Origin: Strigamia acuminata
Lineage: Eukaryota; Arthropoda; Chilopoda; Geophilomorpha; Linotaeniidae
Direction: 5' to 3'
NCBI GenBank assembly: GCA_949358305.1
Contig: OX442315.1
Coordinates: forward strand, 36,916,427-36,980,426
Length of the DNA stretch: 64,000 bases
Positions 37,601 through 46,690 of the stretch are shown in pieces. Position numbers and translations under genes: made by a program. Under the pieces are notes generated by a model that was not told the DNA's origin, did not search any database, and saw nothing but the letters and a program-made list of their open reading frames with translations. The first letter of the stretch is position 1. Each line of letters opens with the position of its first letter.

Positions 37601-40600
37601 TATGGAAGGAATGCTCGGATACAGTTTTGTATGTTCACGCATTGAAGATATTCAATGAATCTTATTCAATTCATTTCTTTTCTTTTCTTTTATAGTCTGG
37701 AAAGTTGGGGAAAGAATTTATTTCAAACGATTTTAACTGGATAATTAAGCACTTGACAAAACTACGCAACTTTGTCGATGTTACGGCGTTAAACGTGTCC
37801 AATCCATCCGGTATGCTCAGCCTCGTCGAACAAAGAGTTGCGGAAAGAAACGTAGGAATAATAAATAAAATATTGAAAAAGTAGTAATAAAAATGGATTG
37901 ATTTTAGGTTCAAACGTTATTGGCCTTATGGGCTGTTCTCATGAACAGGCCGAAACTAGCGAAACTGTTTTGGGAAAGATCGGATTACCCGGTTCATTTA
38001 TCGCTTGTTATCGGTCTGATGTACTCGAAATTAGTACCGTACGTGAGGGAAACGCATTTGATTCACGAAATGGAGGAACGGAGCAAGTAAGATGATGACA
38101 ATTTATTTATTTATTTTTTTTAATTTTTGAAAATTTAATTATTAATTTTTATATTTTAAATAGGGAATTTGCAGACATGGCCGTTTGCATTTTGGACATG
38201 AGCTTTTTGCAAAATAATTGTCGCGCGTTTGATATTTTAAGCGAACAAGTGTCCGATTGGAACTTCAAAACGGCCGTTGAAATCGCTGCCGATGCACGCA
38301 ACAGGGCGTTCATTGCTCATCCCTGCTGCCAGAAATGGCTGACCAATTTGTTTTTCGGAGACATTCGGATCCGGGAGTTGAAGTGGGGAACGGTCACTTT
38401 ACCCGTTTGGATTAAAGTGGTTTTGTCGGCATTTCTTATATTTCCTATGTACATTTGGGTGCATTTTAAGACGGGACAGAAACGCTCGATTATGGGAATT
38501 TTTGATGATGGAGGTGAGAAAATTATTTTACAAATCAAATTGAATTACCGGTATGTAATTGTTTTGTTTATTTCCTAACTTAGACTCCGAAGAAGGTTCC
38601 GATGGAGATTCGGATGCGGAATCCATCAGCCAGCCGGCCCTTTCGCGAATGTGTAGTCGAGAGGCGCGCCAGTCGATAGTTGTCAATTACACGTAAGGAT
38701 TTTTATCATTTTTATCGCAATTTTACTCCGCACTTTAATACAGACTATACCGCTTAAACTGTTTATTCTTTTCGCTTTTTAAATGCAGGCCAAAGGAAAC
38801 TAACGTTGAGTAAGTCATTTATTCTATTTCTCTTTTATTTATTCCTATTTGAAACTTTTGCACATTGTAAAGCAACTTTTTCTTTTGTTATATTCACAAG
38901 ATTAGTCGAAGTTAGCCCACAGTAAGAACACGCGAGCTGTTGTAAAAAATGGCAATTTTCTTTTTTCTTTTTTCTTTATTCTTTTATATTTTTATTGCAT
39001 TTTGCATGCTTACAATTTAGATTTTTATTTATCGCACATTTTGCATGCCAGATATTTTATTTCTGTGTTATTAATTATTCTTCTTATTTTTTAGGCCATT
39101 TAACATCGATAACATTGATCCAACGTCCATAAGCAAAGGAAAAACTGCGACACCTTGGGATTGGAACGTGTTGCGAACACCTGTCAGGTTCCTACAGTAT
39201 TTCCAACCGAGACCGCAGCCGCCATTATGGAAGAAAATTTACATCATGTGGAATGCACCCGTTACAAAATTTTGGACGTACCAAGTCAGTCGGGTTTATT
39301 AAATTTTAAAAAAGAAATTGCGTCATAGAAACAGAAAAATGAAATTAATTTGTTGAAATTTGAAATTTGGCAGATCTTTTATATCATGTATTTGACGCTG
39401 TTCAGCCTGGCCGTGTTGCAGCCCGGTTGTGGCGATGTAATGCTCGACTCCGCAGTTTGGATCTGGACGGCTTTGATATTAATGGAAAACGTTCGGAAGG
39501 CTTACATTCAATACAGAGTACTTAGAATAATTCAGAGTGTCCTGTGGTAGTGATTATATATATTTTTGTATTTTTTTTTCTAGGATTACAGTAGTGTTCC
39601 TCTGTTAGCGAGTTTGATTGAAATAGTTCTGTTGTTTTTATTTTTGCTGCTGTATATGACAGTGAGAATTTTACCAAATACCAATTTGGAAGTACTTTTT
39701 CACATTCCTATTAGTTCGTATTCAGCGCGAGTTGTTTTGTGCATCGGTTTACTCTACGTTTATTATCGTTTTATTTGGATTTATTTGCCTATTAGCCCAA
39801 CTCTTGGCCCGTTACTTTTTAGGATTAAATTAATGGTAACTTTTGATAAGTGATTTCTTTACCTTTATATTTAATGCTTTTATATTTAAAGGTTACTGTC
39901 GACTTCGTTCATTTTTTACGACTCACACTCTTGTTTATAATCAGTGGAGGAATAGTGATTCATTCGGTTATTTATCCTAATTATCCTATGGATAATGAGC
40001 TTTTAAGACGAGTCTTCCACAGAGCTTGGTTCACTTTATTTATAACGCCTTTTACCGATGAATTAGAAGGTAATGTAATAGCAAATTTTGGCTTAGCGCC
40101 TATTTACATTAAATTAAATTGGTAGCTTAGACCAAACAGTGACATTTTAGACCAATGTTACGTCGATTATTGGCCTATAAGCTAAAAGCGTCGATTTTTC
40201 GGCTAGAAACATTGATTTTTGGGCTAAAGACGTTGATTTTTTGGCTTTAATTATCAATTTTCGGCTAAAAACGTTGATTTTTGGATAGTTTCTTAAACAA
40301 AAGCCAAACGTACGCTAAAGGATTAAGTAAATGGGAGACCTCACCTGAGGTGGAATTAGCCTACAGTCTATTTCCGCCTCATATAGGCTTGCAAAAAAAT
40401 GAGTTTTGTCTTATAAATAGATTTTTTCCATACTGTCTACATGTTGAAATGAGTTTTAATTTATATTTCAATTTGCAGGCCACCTGGATAGATGTAACAA
40501 ATCTGAAACAGTTTTTTTATCAAGCAAATATGACACTTGTACAGCCTTGACCGAGAACCGTAAGTTTTTAAGGAAACCATACCGTAATCAATAAAATTCT

Positions 40601-43600
40601 GCCGTATTTCCATGCATACAAAACTCGCACCTCAAAACATACCAGATAATGAAAAAATAATTATTTATATGATTTAAATGTGTGAAAATATGGTAGTTAT
40701 AAAAAAAAAAGATTAATAAATTCTAATTAACTGAATGCTGCTAGACCGATGGCAGCGTCCTGACACGATGAAAGACGGTAAGTTATTTTTCCAATTCTAA
40801 ATTGGGCAATATTGAGCATTGGAGATCCGAACTCAACCCTTTACAATTTAATTTTACATTTTTTTGATGTTGCTTCTTTTTTTTACACACTGCAGGCTAT
40901 AATCACACTTTTGCAGACACCTGTCCTAGGGGTGGTTTTTGGTCATACGTGATGGTTATTTTATATTTGGTTAATATCAAACTGATACTGCTTACATTGC
41001 TTTATGCTTTATTCAGGTAATTCACGCACTAACCGTACACTTCAGCGATTAAAAGCCGCATTCTAATTACTCTAAAGTGTGAAATTCCTGCAAATTATTG
41101 TAAATACGTGTTTTTAGTGTCGCGGCTTTTAGTCGGTGATAGATATACGGTACTTGAGGTCTGCATGGATTGATCTTGCTAGATATTTATTTCTCTGTAT
41201 TTTCTCTTTAAGTCTTAACGTTATCCCTTATCGTTATTGCGGTCTCCTTTGTCTCCTATCTGTTTTTAGTGCAAGTTTTTTTTTCTCTCGCATGTTTTGT
41301 ATTTCATTTACACCCTTTTTGCAGACTTTGATTATACTTGTCCCCGTACGGGGTTTGTACCCTACCTCATGGTCATCCAATATCTAATCATTTTGAAGTT
41401 GATCCTTGTTACCTTGCTAACTGCTCTGTACAGGTAAGAATCTCCTCTTTACACTGTGACTAACCTGTGCAATGTTTTACAGTTCCAAAATAAAAAAAAT
41501 AGGTACGTTAATTAACACTGGTTTTATAGTTTTCAATTTATAGATTGTCTGTAATTTCGGTTTGTTGTCGGACCCAGGTGAAATGTGATCTTAAAGCCTC
41601 TAAAAACTTCTACCGTTCGTAGCAGACGAAACCTTTATCCACTATCACATCCAGAGCCGGACTTGGTGTTGCGGGGCCCTTAAGCAAAAACTTTATGCCC
41701 CCCCCCCCCCTTCCATAAATGCATATGCGTCATCTTTTCGTGGGAAATGCAGATTCTTTTCGGGAATGTGGATTCTTCTCCGGCGGCCTGGGGCCCCATT
41801 GGGTGGGATGTCTTAAGCAACTGTTTATTTTGCTTTTACGTAAGTCCGGCCTTGATCACATCATAGAATACGATAGCATCATGATGCCAAATTCTAACAT
41901 TAAATTTCATTTTATGCACACGAAAACACGAAAGTTTACAATTGTTGTATACGACCTGTTATTATTTCTAAAAATCATATATTTGTTCTCTTCAGTTTAG
42001 CTGTTTTAAGTTATTATTATTTCATTATTTGCCGGTCTATTTTTTAATACTGTTGTTAGGGCAAGGTAAGAGACTGGGTCAAGATTGATGTCATTCAAAC
42101 TCAATGGATTTTTATGCTACCTGGTAGATAAAATTACAAAAGCTAAACTGAAGGGAAGTTTTTTTTGTCCACGACTGTACAATCTGTACGTGTGCGCAAA
42201 CAGGGACTTTTCCGTTTGATTTGGAATCAAGATACTGAAGGCAGGCTACATGAGCTGTTTAGGTTTTGGTTGTGCCAAAAATATGGCATTGCAAGATTAG
42301 GAGGCTCCTGAGCCAAAGAAAAGAATTATTAGGATTTATTGTAGGGGGTGCCACAACAAGTTTTAGTAGGATGAGCAGGACAAATGGATAGTGCGAATAA
42401 AATGTGTATATTCATTGACGGGTAGTGGCACTTCTGTTAATGACATTACATTGTAAAACAAAGAAATGAGTTCAATGTTTCGTGTGTTAATTATGGTCTG
42501 GCCTTGATGGCAATTGGAGACTAGGGTGTGATTAGGAAAAGTCGGCTACTGAAGTCCTTTGGTGGAACCAAATAGCAAACGGTTGTTGATAAACTACAAA
42601 TGCAGTTATGCAGTAGCGTGAAACACAAGCTAACAGTAGCTGCATTCAAAAACTAAAGTATTTTGTGTTTTACTTCAATTTTAAAACAAAAATAAAATCA
42701 TTTATTGTTTAAACCCATGTTAAAAGTTAACATACACTTAAACTAAAGTTGTTATTTTTATTTTTGAATGCAGCTAGTGTATTTTAATTGGTCTAACTTA
42801 AGCATAAAATTGAATAAATTTGAGAATAGACTTATTGCTGGTGAGAGAAGGTGAAATTTTGCATGTAAATATCATTTGTACAAAAAGATACCACACCTAT
42901 CGACGACTAGGTCAGTAATCCAGTAGAATGACATTTGGCTGCCATTCACAGCAGAGTTTACAGTTGATTGCTAATAGACAATGTCATAGTTCTAAACATC
43001 TTTATGGCTGCAAACAGTGGCTAGAATTTTATTTTAGATGCTTAATTAGTTTTAGGTCTAATAATAATAATAATAATAATTATAATAATAATAATAATAT
43101 TTAGGTATAATAACACATTACAATTTTATACGATAGTAATACTGCCCAAAGAGACGTTCGGGACACAGATGCAATTTGGAAATTTCAACGATACCATTTA
43201 GTTTTGGATTTCAATACCCGTTACCGCTTACCTGCACCCCTCAACGCCATCAGCTTTTTGCTTTCCATCGTTGAAAGGGTTTGCGCAGTATTCATGTGCC
43301 GGTACTGCCGAAAAGCGCGCGAAGTGGGTCACGAGGAGAAACAAAGACTGCTGAAACTAAAACAAAACGATCACAATTATTGGAGAGGACTTGCAGCTGA
43401 GTACAGTAGGCAAGAAAAAGTGAAAGAGGAGGAGAAAAATCTGCCAGCGAAACAAATGGAAAGGTAAATGAATATTCGTTACGATTGTGTGTTTACGCAA
43501 TAATTGTCCTTTTTCTTTTTCTTCTTTTTTTAGTGTGAGGACGTTGATGCAGGACATAGAGCATCACAGTTGGATGTTGAGGCAGATGCAAGTACGATTC

Positions 43601-45094
43601 ACTGAATTGGAGAAGATAATGTTGAATAGTAAAGTTTCACTCGAAGAGATTAAGCATGAATTGGGTGGAGAGGATGCTCGCATATTGGAGACGACCATCC
43701 ATCTCTTCTCGCGCCAGTCTCCGTATCCGGGAACGAGAGTCAAACGTTTTCCTTTGGCTGACAGATATGTGCCGTGGGAAGTTCAATTTAGCATCTATGA
43801 TCCTGTCGTCTATTCTAAACCGAGGACTGATTTCCAATCGTTTGAACGAGACTGTGTTGATGAAGACCAGTTGCAGTAAGTATTCATCATATATATTTTT
43901 CCAATAAACTATCGAGCATATGTTTCTCTTTTTCTTCTTTTCTCTTTTCTTTTGCTTGAGTGAAAATAAGGAATTTTAATTGCCGTTTACTCGTTAAACC
44001 CAACAACTAAACATATAAACAAACTTTGTTGTAATAAGTAATTTGTGGTTTGCAGGCAGCGAAGTGACAAAAGTAAATACCAGGCCCCTAATCTACAGTG
44101 GAATTTTGCATACACCAGCGGTGCTGGGATAACAACTGACAGAAGAACATGGATTACTACACCGAACGGCGACCCGCTCGTGTATAAACTGGACAGTTCC
44201 GGTTTACCAATGTATAATAGATATAAAAAAAAAATAAGAAATAAAAATGTGCTTTTTCTAATTTTGAAAATGTTACTAGGAATCCTCTGGGTCGAACGGG
44301 TCTGCGCGGTCGTGGAAGTCTTCACAGATGGGGACCTAACCACTCAATTTATTTAGTCGTTACGAAGTGGCGCTCCGTTGACGGCTTTTTGCAATCAGTT
44401 ATTGCGGCAGAAGATCACAGAGAAGTGGAGTTTCTTAGCGTGGCTAATCCTGTAGCTCCAAATTTATTAACTCTGCCCGGCGTATGTATTTAATTTAATT
44501 TCCTACTTCAGGTAATAACTAAAAAGAAAACAATTTTAGGGATTTATTATGAATTTCGATACACTCTACGAAGTAGTCCAGAACCAACTTCTTCCTGGAA
44601 TTAAGAATAGGGGGAAATGGAATGCGGAGTCGATGCAAGAGGTGGAGTGAAAGAATTGAAAGAAACAAAAAATGTTTTCAAGTTTGATCTTATGAATATT
44701 TCTTGCGCTAGTATTTTGCTCAATATGCCCGAGCTCCTGCTGGAGATTTTGTAGACATCGTCGGTGAAGATGCCGAACAAGTCAATTTTATATCGACAAT
44801 GCTGATGAAGGGTTACATGGACGATAATCAAAATACGGACAACGCTTGGGTGGAGGCGGAAGTGTGGCACTTTCATTATACGGCCAGTTTGGTAGAAGAC
44901 ATTGTTGTTCCTGTATGTATAATAACTCGTTAGAAATTACTGCCCGCTTTTGGAAATCGGATTTATTATTTGTTTGATTATTTCAGCAACAATTCCGGTG
45001 GAAAAAGATCACGTCCAATACAAGCGCCAAGTTAAAGCCGAGCCATGCGGCCATCATTTACGAGGTTCAACAACGGTTGGAAAATCTTACTTAA
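31467..45094 (+). CDS. TRPM-family cation channel with C-terminal NUDT9-like domain (TRPM2-type), whole gene
   Basis: About 30 coding exons with GT-AG borders fit one continuous frame of roughly 1,655 residues. Coding exons: 31467-31601, 34999-35130, 35558-35746, 35817-36032, 36095-36272, 36345-36579, 36643-36799, 36874-36967, 37053-37186, 37437-37628, 37696-37851, 37908-38086, 38164-38513, 38584-38692, 38789-38809, 38901-38921, 39095-39284, 39374-39517, 39584-39835, 39892-40069, 40479-40559, 40745-40777, then 40896-41016 or 41325-41433, then 43105-43463, 43534-43875, 44056-44211, 44280-44481, 44540-44641, 44712-44912 and 44987-45094. The order is TRPM homology region, six-helix channel, TRP helix, coiled coil, NUDT9-H. 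By family knowledge it is a plasma-membrane cation channel probably gated by ADP-ribose and calcium. The first exon is the least certain (ATG at 31467 after an acceptor at 31448). A one-base gap interrupts exon 43105-43463. Confidence 0.93.
32109..32213. repeat. ~22-bp tandem repeat (TTTTTGCACATTTAAATGAG type), five units
   Basis: Five slightly varying copies lie in the first large TRPM intron. Confidence 0.85.
32722..32985 (+). CDS. Possible alternative first exon of the TRPM gene
   Basis: An open frame from ATG 32722 ends at ACTTAT followed by the donor GTAAGT at 32986, in phase 0. It could therefore splice to 34999 in frame. It is GC-richer than its surroundings and contains three 18-bp repeats (CCTCGTCGTGACTCTAAG, about 32,830-32,880) encoding a basic Arg/Ser/Lys stretch. 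The last residues ([19 protein letters not shown]) look coding-like. No homology is recognised, and an alternative as non-coding DNA is open. Confidence 0.3.
34999..38513 (+). CDS. TRPM exons 2-13: N-terminal TRPM homology region (SLOG-like nucleotide-binding part and helical repeats)
   Basis: These twelve exons encode about residues 46-782. The first half matches the SLOG-in-TRPM module: [16 protein letters not shown], then [18 protein letters not shown], then HSHFVIIDD, then [14 protein letters not shown] and [18 protein letters not shown]. In TRPM2 channels this module can bind ADP-ribose. The glycine-rich GGTNTG of typical TRPMs reads HAADTG here. The second half (RRVFHRA is later) is the ankyrin-like helical region with [34 protein letters not shown] and the pre-S1 hydrophobic segment [18 protein letters not shown]. 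Introns are short (about 60-110 bp, with one of 428 bp and one of 250 bp). All junctions keep phase. Confidence 0.92.
35231..35265. promoter_or_regulatory. Two perfect CRE palindromes (TGACGTCA)
   Basis: TGACGTCA occurs at 35231-35238 and 35258-35265, with starts 27 bp apart, inside the 427-bp TRPM intron between 35130 and 35558. CREB/ATF binding is a possibility only. Confidence 0.3.
38789..38809 (+). CDS. TRPM microexon 1 (21 nt)
   Basis: It lies between acceptor TGCAG and donor GTAAGT, in phase 2 on both sides, and adds seven residues (around PKETNV). It sits in the cytosolic linker after the acidic exon 38584-38692 ([12 protein letters not shown]) and before S1. It can be skipped without changing frame. 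Confidence 0.8.
38901..38921 (+). CDS. TRPM microexon 2 (21 nt)
   Basis: It lies between acceptor ACAAG and donor GTAAGA, in phase 2 on both sides, and adds seven residues (around LVEVSP). It has the same length and phase as the preceding microexon, so either or both can be dropped. Support is splice signals plus frame only, and the acceptor lacks a good pyrimidine tract. Confidence 0.65.
39095..40777 (+). CDS. TRPM exons for S1 to the pore loop
   Basis: Six exons encode residues of about 833-1126. S1 is [16 protein letters not shown]2-S3 include [20 protein letters not shown]3-S4 include [19 protein letters not shown]5 is [16 protein letters not shown]. The pore helix follows in [20 protein letters not shown]. 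At the position of the usual TRPM filter FGQ the sequence reads FITP. The pore-to-S6 loop carries paired cysteines (DRCNKSE, YDTCTAL) as in TRPM2 relatives. The last exon (40745-40777) is only 33 nt. Confidence 0.88.
40160..40286. repeat. ~25-bp degenerate tandem repeat in a TRPM intron
   Basis: About five copies of a unit like GGCTAAAAACGTTGATTTTT lie in the intron between exons 39892-40069 and 40479-40559. Confidence 0.75.
40896..41016 (+). CDS. TRPM alternative S6 exon A
   Basis: Acceptor TGCAG, donor GTAATT; enters in phase 1 and leaves in phase 2 (121 nt). It encodes [14 protein letters not shown] followed by the S6 helix ending [14 protein letters not shown]. It is interchangeable with 41325-41433, which has the same phases. 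Using both or neither would break the frame. Confidence 0.88.
41325..41433 (+). CDS. TRPM alternative S6 exon B
   Basis: Acceptor TGCAG after a pyrimidine tract, donor GTAAGA; phase 1 in, phase 2 out (109 nt). It encodes [10 protein letters not shown] followed by an S6 helix ending [14 protein letters not shown]. Over the shared core, 21 of 33 residues equal exon A (hand alignment). It is four residues shorter before the TCPR motif. Confidence 0.88.
41652..41854. mobile_element. hAT-type MITE (203 bp) with perfect 8-bp target duplication, in a TRPM intron
   Basis: The ends CAGAGCCGGACTT and (inverted) CAAGGCCGGACTT are flanked by ATCACATC on both sides (41,644-41,651 and 41,855-41,862). A run of C (about 41,698-41,710) and mirrored GGGGCC/CTTAAGCAA blocks lie inside. 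There is no coding capacity. Confidence 0.85.
43059..43100. repeat. (TAA)n microsatellite at a TRPM splice acceptor
   Basis: About 13 TAA units run up to four bases before the acceptor AG at 43,103-43,104 and take the place of a normal pyrimidine tract. Confidence 0.9.
43105..43463 (+). CDS. TRPM exon after S6 (TRP helix), with apparent one-base frameshift
   Basis: After S6 the frame gives YNNTLQF, as expected for the TRPM motif FNNT. It then runs into a stop unless one base is added in the T run at 43,124-43,127. The second frame gives [15 protein letters not shown] (TRP helix) and [19 protein letters not shown], then basic and Lys/Glu-rich sequence to the donor at 43,464. With one extra base all later exons are in phase. 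It may be an assembly error or a real mutation. Confidence 0.8.
43534..45094 (+). CDS. TRPM C-terminal exons: coiled coil and NUDT9-like (ADP-ribose) domain
   Basis: Six exons encode the last ~370 residues. A coiled coil comes first (around [14 protein letters not shown]). The NUDT9-homology domain follows: [36 protein letters not shown] and [20 protein letters not shown] are close to human NUDT9 and TRPM2. The Nudix box (pattern G-x5-E-x7-R-E-U-x-E-E-x-G-U) should begin at LPGGF but reads [20 protein letters not shown]. The catalytic R-E and E-E residues are absent, so ADP-ribose hydrolysis is unlikely and a sensing role more likely. The stop TAA is at 45,092-45,094. Confidence 0.9.
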
Positions 45095-45686
45095 AATGTT
45101 ACTAATCCGTATACAAAAATTGATGAACTTGCAGCAGGTTTGCAAAATAATGGCTATTGAGGATTAATTTTTATGTAATTTAAGAGAGATAGTTTGATAA
45201 CAACTTATTTTTGGAGACTGGCAGGGATAGGAAAGGATCTAAGAAAGTAGCGGGCCAGTGGTTTGAACTTCATTTAATAAATGTTTCATAAATATGAAAG
45301 ACTTAACATGAATCATGTATTAGCGACGAAAAAATAAAAAAGCTTGTTAAATTTTTTTTAATTATCGAATGTATAAACACAAAACACACAAATAGTCAGT
45401 TTTGATTGCGGCCTTATGACCAATCTGCCATCAGGTTTTCCATTTCACGTTTTAGTGAAACTAGAGATGAAGCACAATGCCACGGCAAGAGGATTTGTAA
45501 AATGTTTATTTTAGACACATTGAGAAGACGTATCAATTATTTATTTATTTTTTATTCACATACAGTATGAGGAAATATTCGGCTCAGATAGAAACATAGA
45601 ATCGATTCGAGTCAAGTGACGAGCAATAAGAAGTCCGACATGTTTTATATTACAGTATGTGTTTTCCACAGTTTCAAGGTATGTAA
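45095..45686 (+). other. 3' UTR of the TRPM gene and short intergenic stretch
   Basis: A polyadenylation signal AATAAA lies at 45,276-45,281, 182 bases after the stop. Beyond it I see AT-rich sequence up to the gypsy LTR remnant. Confidence 0.6.
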
Positions 45687-45833
45687 TGTGTCCTTCAGTC
45701 TTGATTGTTGTGATGGATTTGGATGTGAAACTTGAGCGATTCAAAAAGCAGCCACTATGTAAGTTGAAATTTACACACCACGTGTGCGTACGCGTCGAAT
45801 TAACATATTGTAAACGTGGAGTCCAAACACTCC
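45687..45833 (-). repeat. Diverged gypsy LTR, same family as the LTRs at 13.0 and 16.9 kb
   Basis: It aligns with 13023-13195: TGTGTTC/TGTGTCC at one end, GATGGAT-AGATGT and CAAAAAGC-GCCA blocks in the middle, ATTAACATATTG, and GGAGTC-AAACACTCC at the other end. It lies in the same orientation as the adjacent coding remnant. Confidence 0.65.
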
Positions 45834-46027
45834 GGTGTGGTGGCCCTGTGCTCCACCTATAAATTGAAAATTGAATTCATAGATTAGTGGCCCTGAGCCG
45901 CCACCAGAAAAATGAAATTTGAATTCGAAGTTTCAATTTTCAAAATTCAAATTGGATCTCTACATCTTCCCAGAAACGTGGTGCACACTAAATTTCTTTA
46001 CATACACGCACTTGATTTTGGTTATGG

Positions 46028-46690
46028 TCAATATGGTTTAGCTTTTAAATGTCGCTTTGAACGTCGCACTCCACCGTCCCACGTGGAACCATACGCATCT
46101 TGTCTATCGGATTGATCCGGATCCTGTTCTAACACAATGTCCGGTGGCTGAGATAATCTTGTTGCTAGTTTGTTAAGGTGTTCCAAATTCCAACGTTTGG
46201 TCCACGGTAGCACCGGATCTGCAACGTTTGCTGACGTTGTTTTTCGGGGGACTGATACAGGTATGTGTTCCGGCGGTAGCCTGACAAATCGTTTTCGCAA
46301 ATGAATACGCAAATGAATTTCTTCACACCAAAGATCACCGATAAGGCCTCGCGATCCAATTGTGAGTAATTCCGCTCAGTGGAACTCATTGTTCGAGAAG
46401 CATATGCTACAGGTCGCTCTTGACCATTGATATGATGTGGCAAACCGCACCAACTCCGACGGCCAAAGTTATTTGCAGTTACGGATTAAACGGTGTTAAA
46501 ATTCTTGGTGGTGTCAACTTATACTTTATGCTTGCAAAGGCATCTTCGTGTATGCGGTTCCATTTCCAAATGGCTCCTTTCTGAAGGAGTCGATATAAAG
46601 GAGTCAATGTTGTTGCCATGCTTGGTAAGAACATTGCGTGGAATGTCACAAGACCAAGAAAGGTCCTTAACTCATGCAGGAGGAAATGCT
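46028..46690 (-). pseudogene. Ty3/gypsy remnant: RT end, RNase H and a C-terminal fragment
   Basis: On the minus strand, from 46,690 down, LRTFLGLVTFHAMFLPS and LTPLYRLLQKGAIWKW are the end of RT. ERPVAYASRTMSSTERNYSQ with LDREALSVIFGVKKF (46,420-46,310) is RNase H. At 46,310-46,028 a different frame gives a basic tail (VRRSKRHLKAK) like the end of gypsy polyproteins. The integrase core is missing, so an internal deletion is likely. Stops and frame changes show it is dead. Confidence 0.8.

Noticed and set aside
46028-46443. Possibility that the gypsy RT/RNase H remnant is the pol of the gag-only element
   Set aside because: It lies outside the 5' LTR, on the opposite strand, is decayed, and belongs with the LTR remnant at 45.7 kb.
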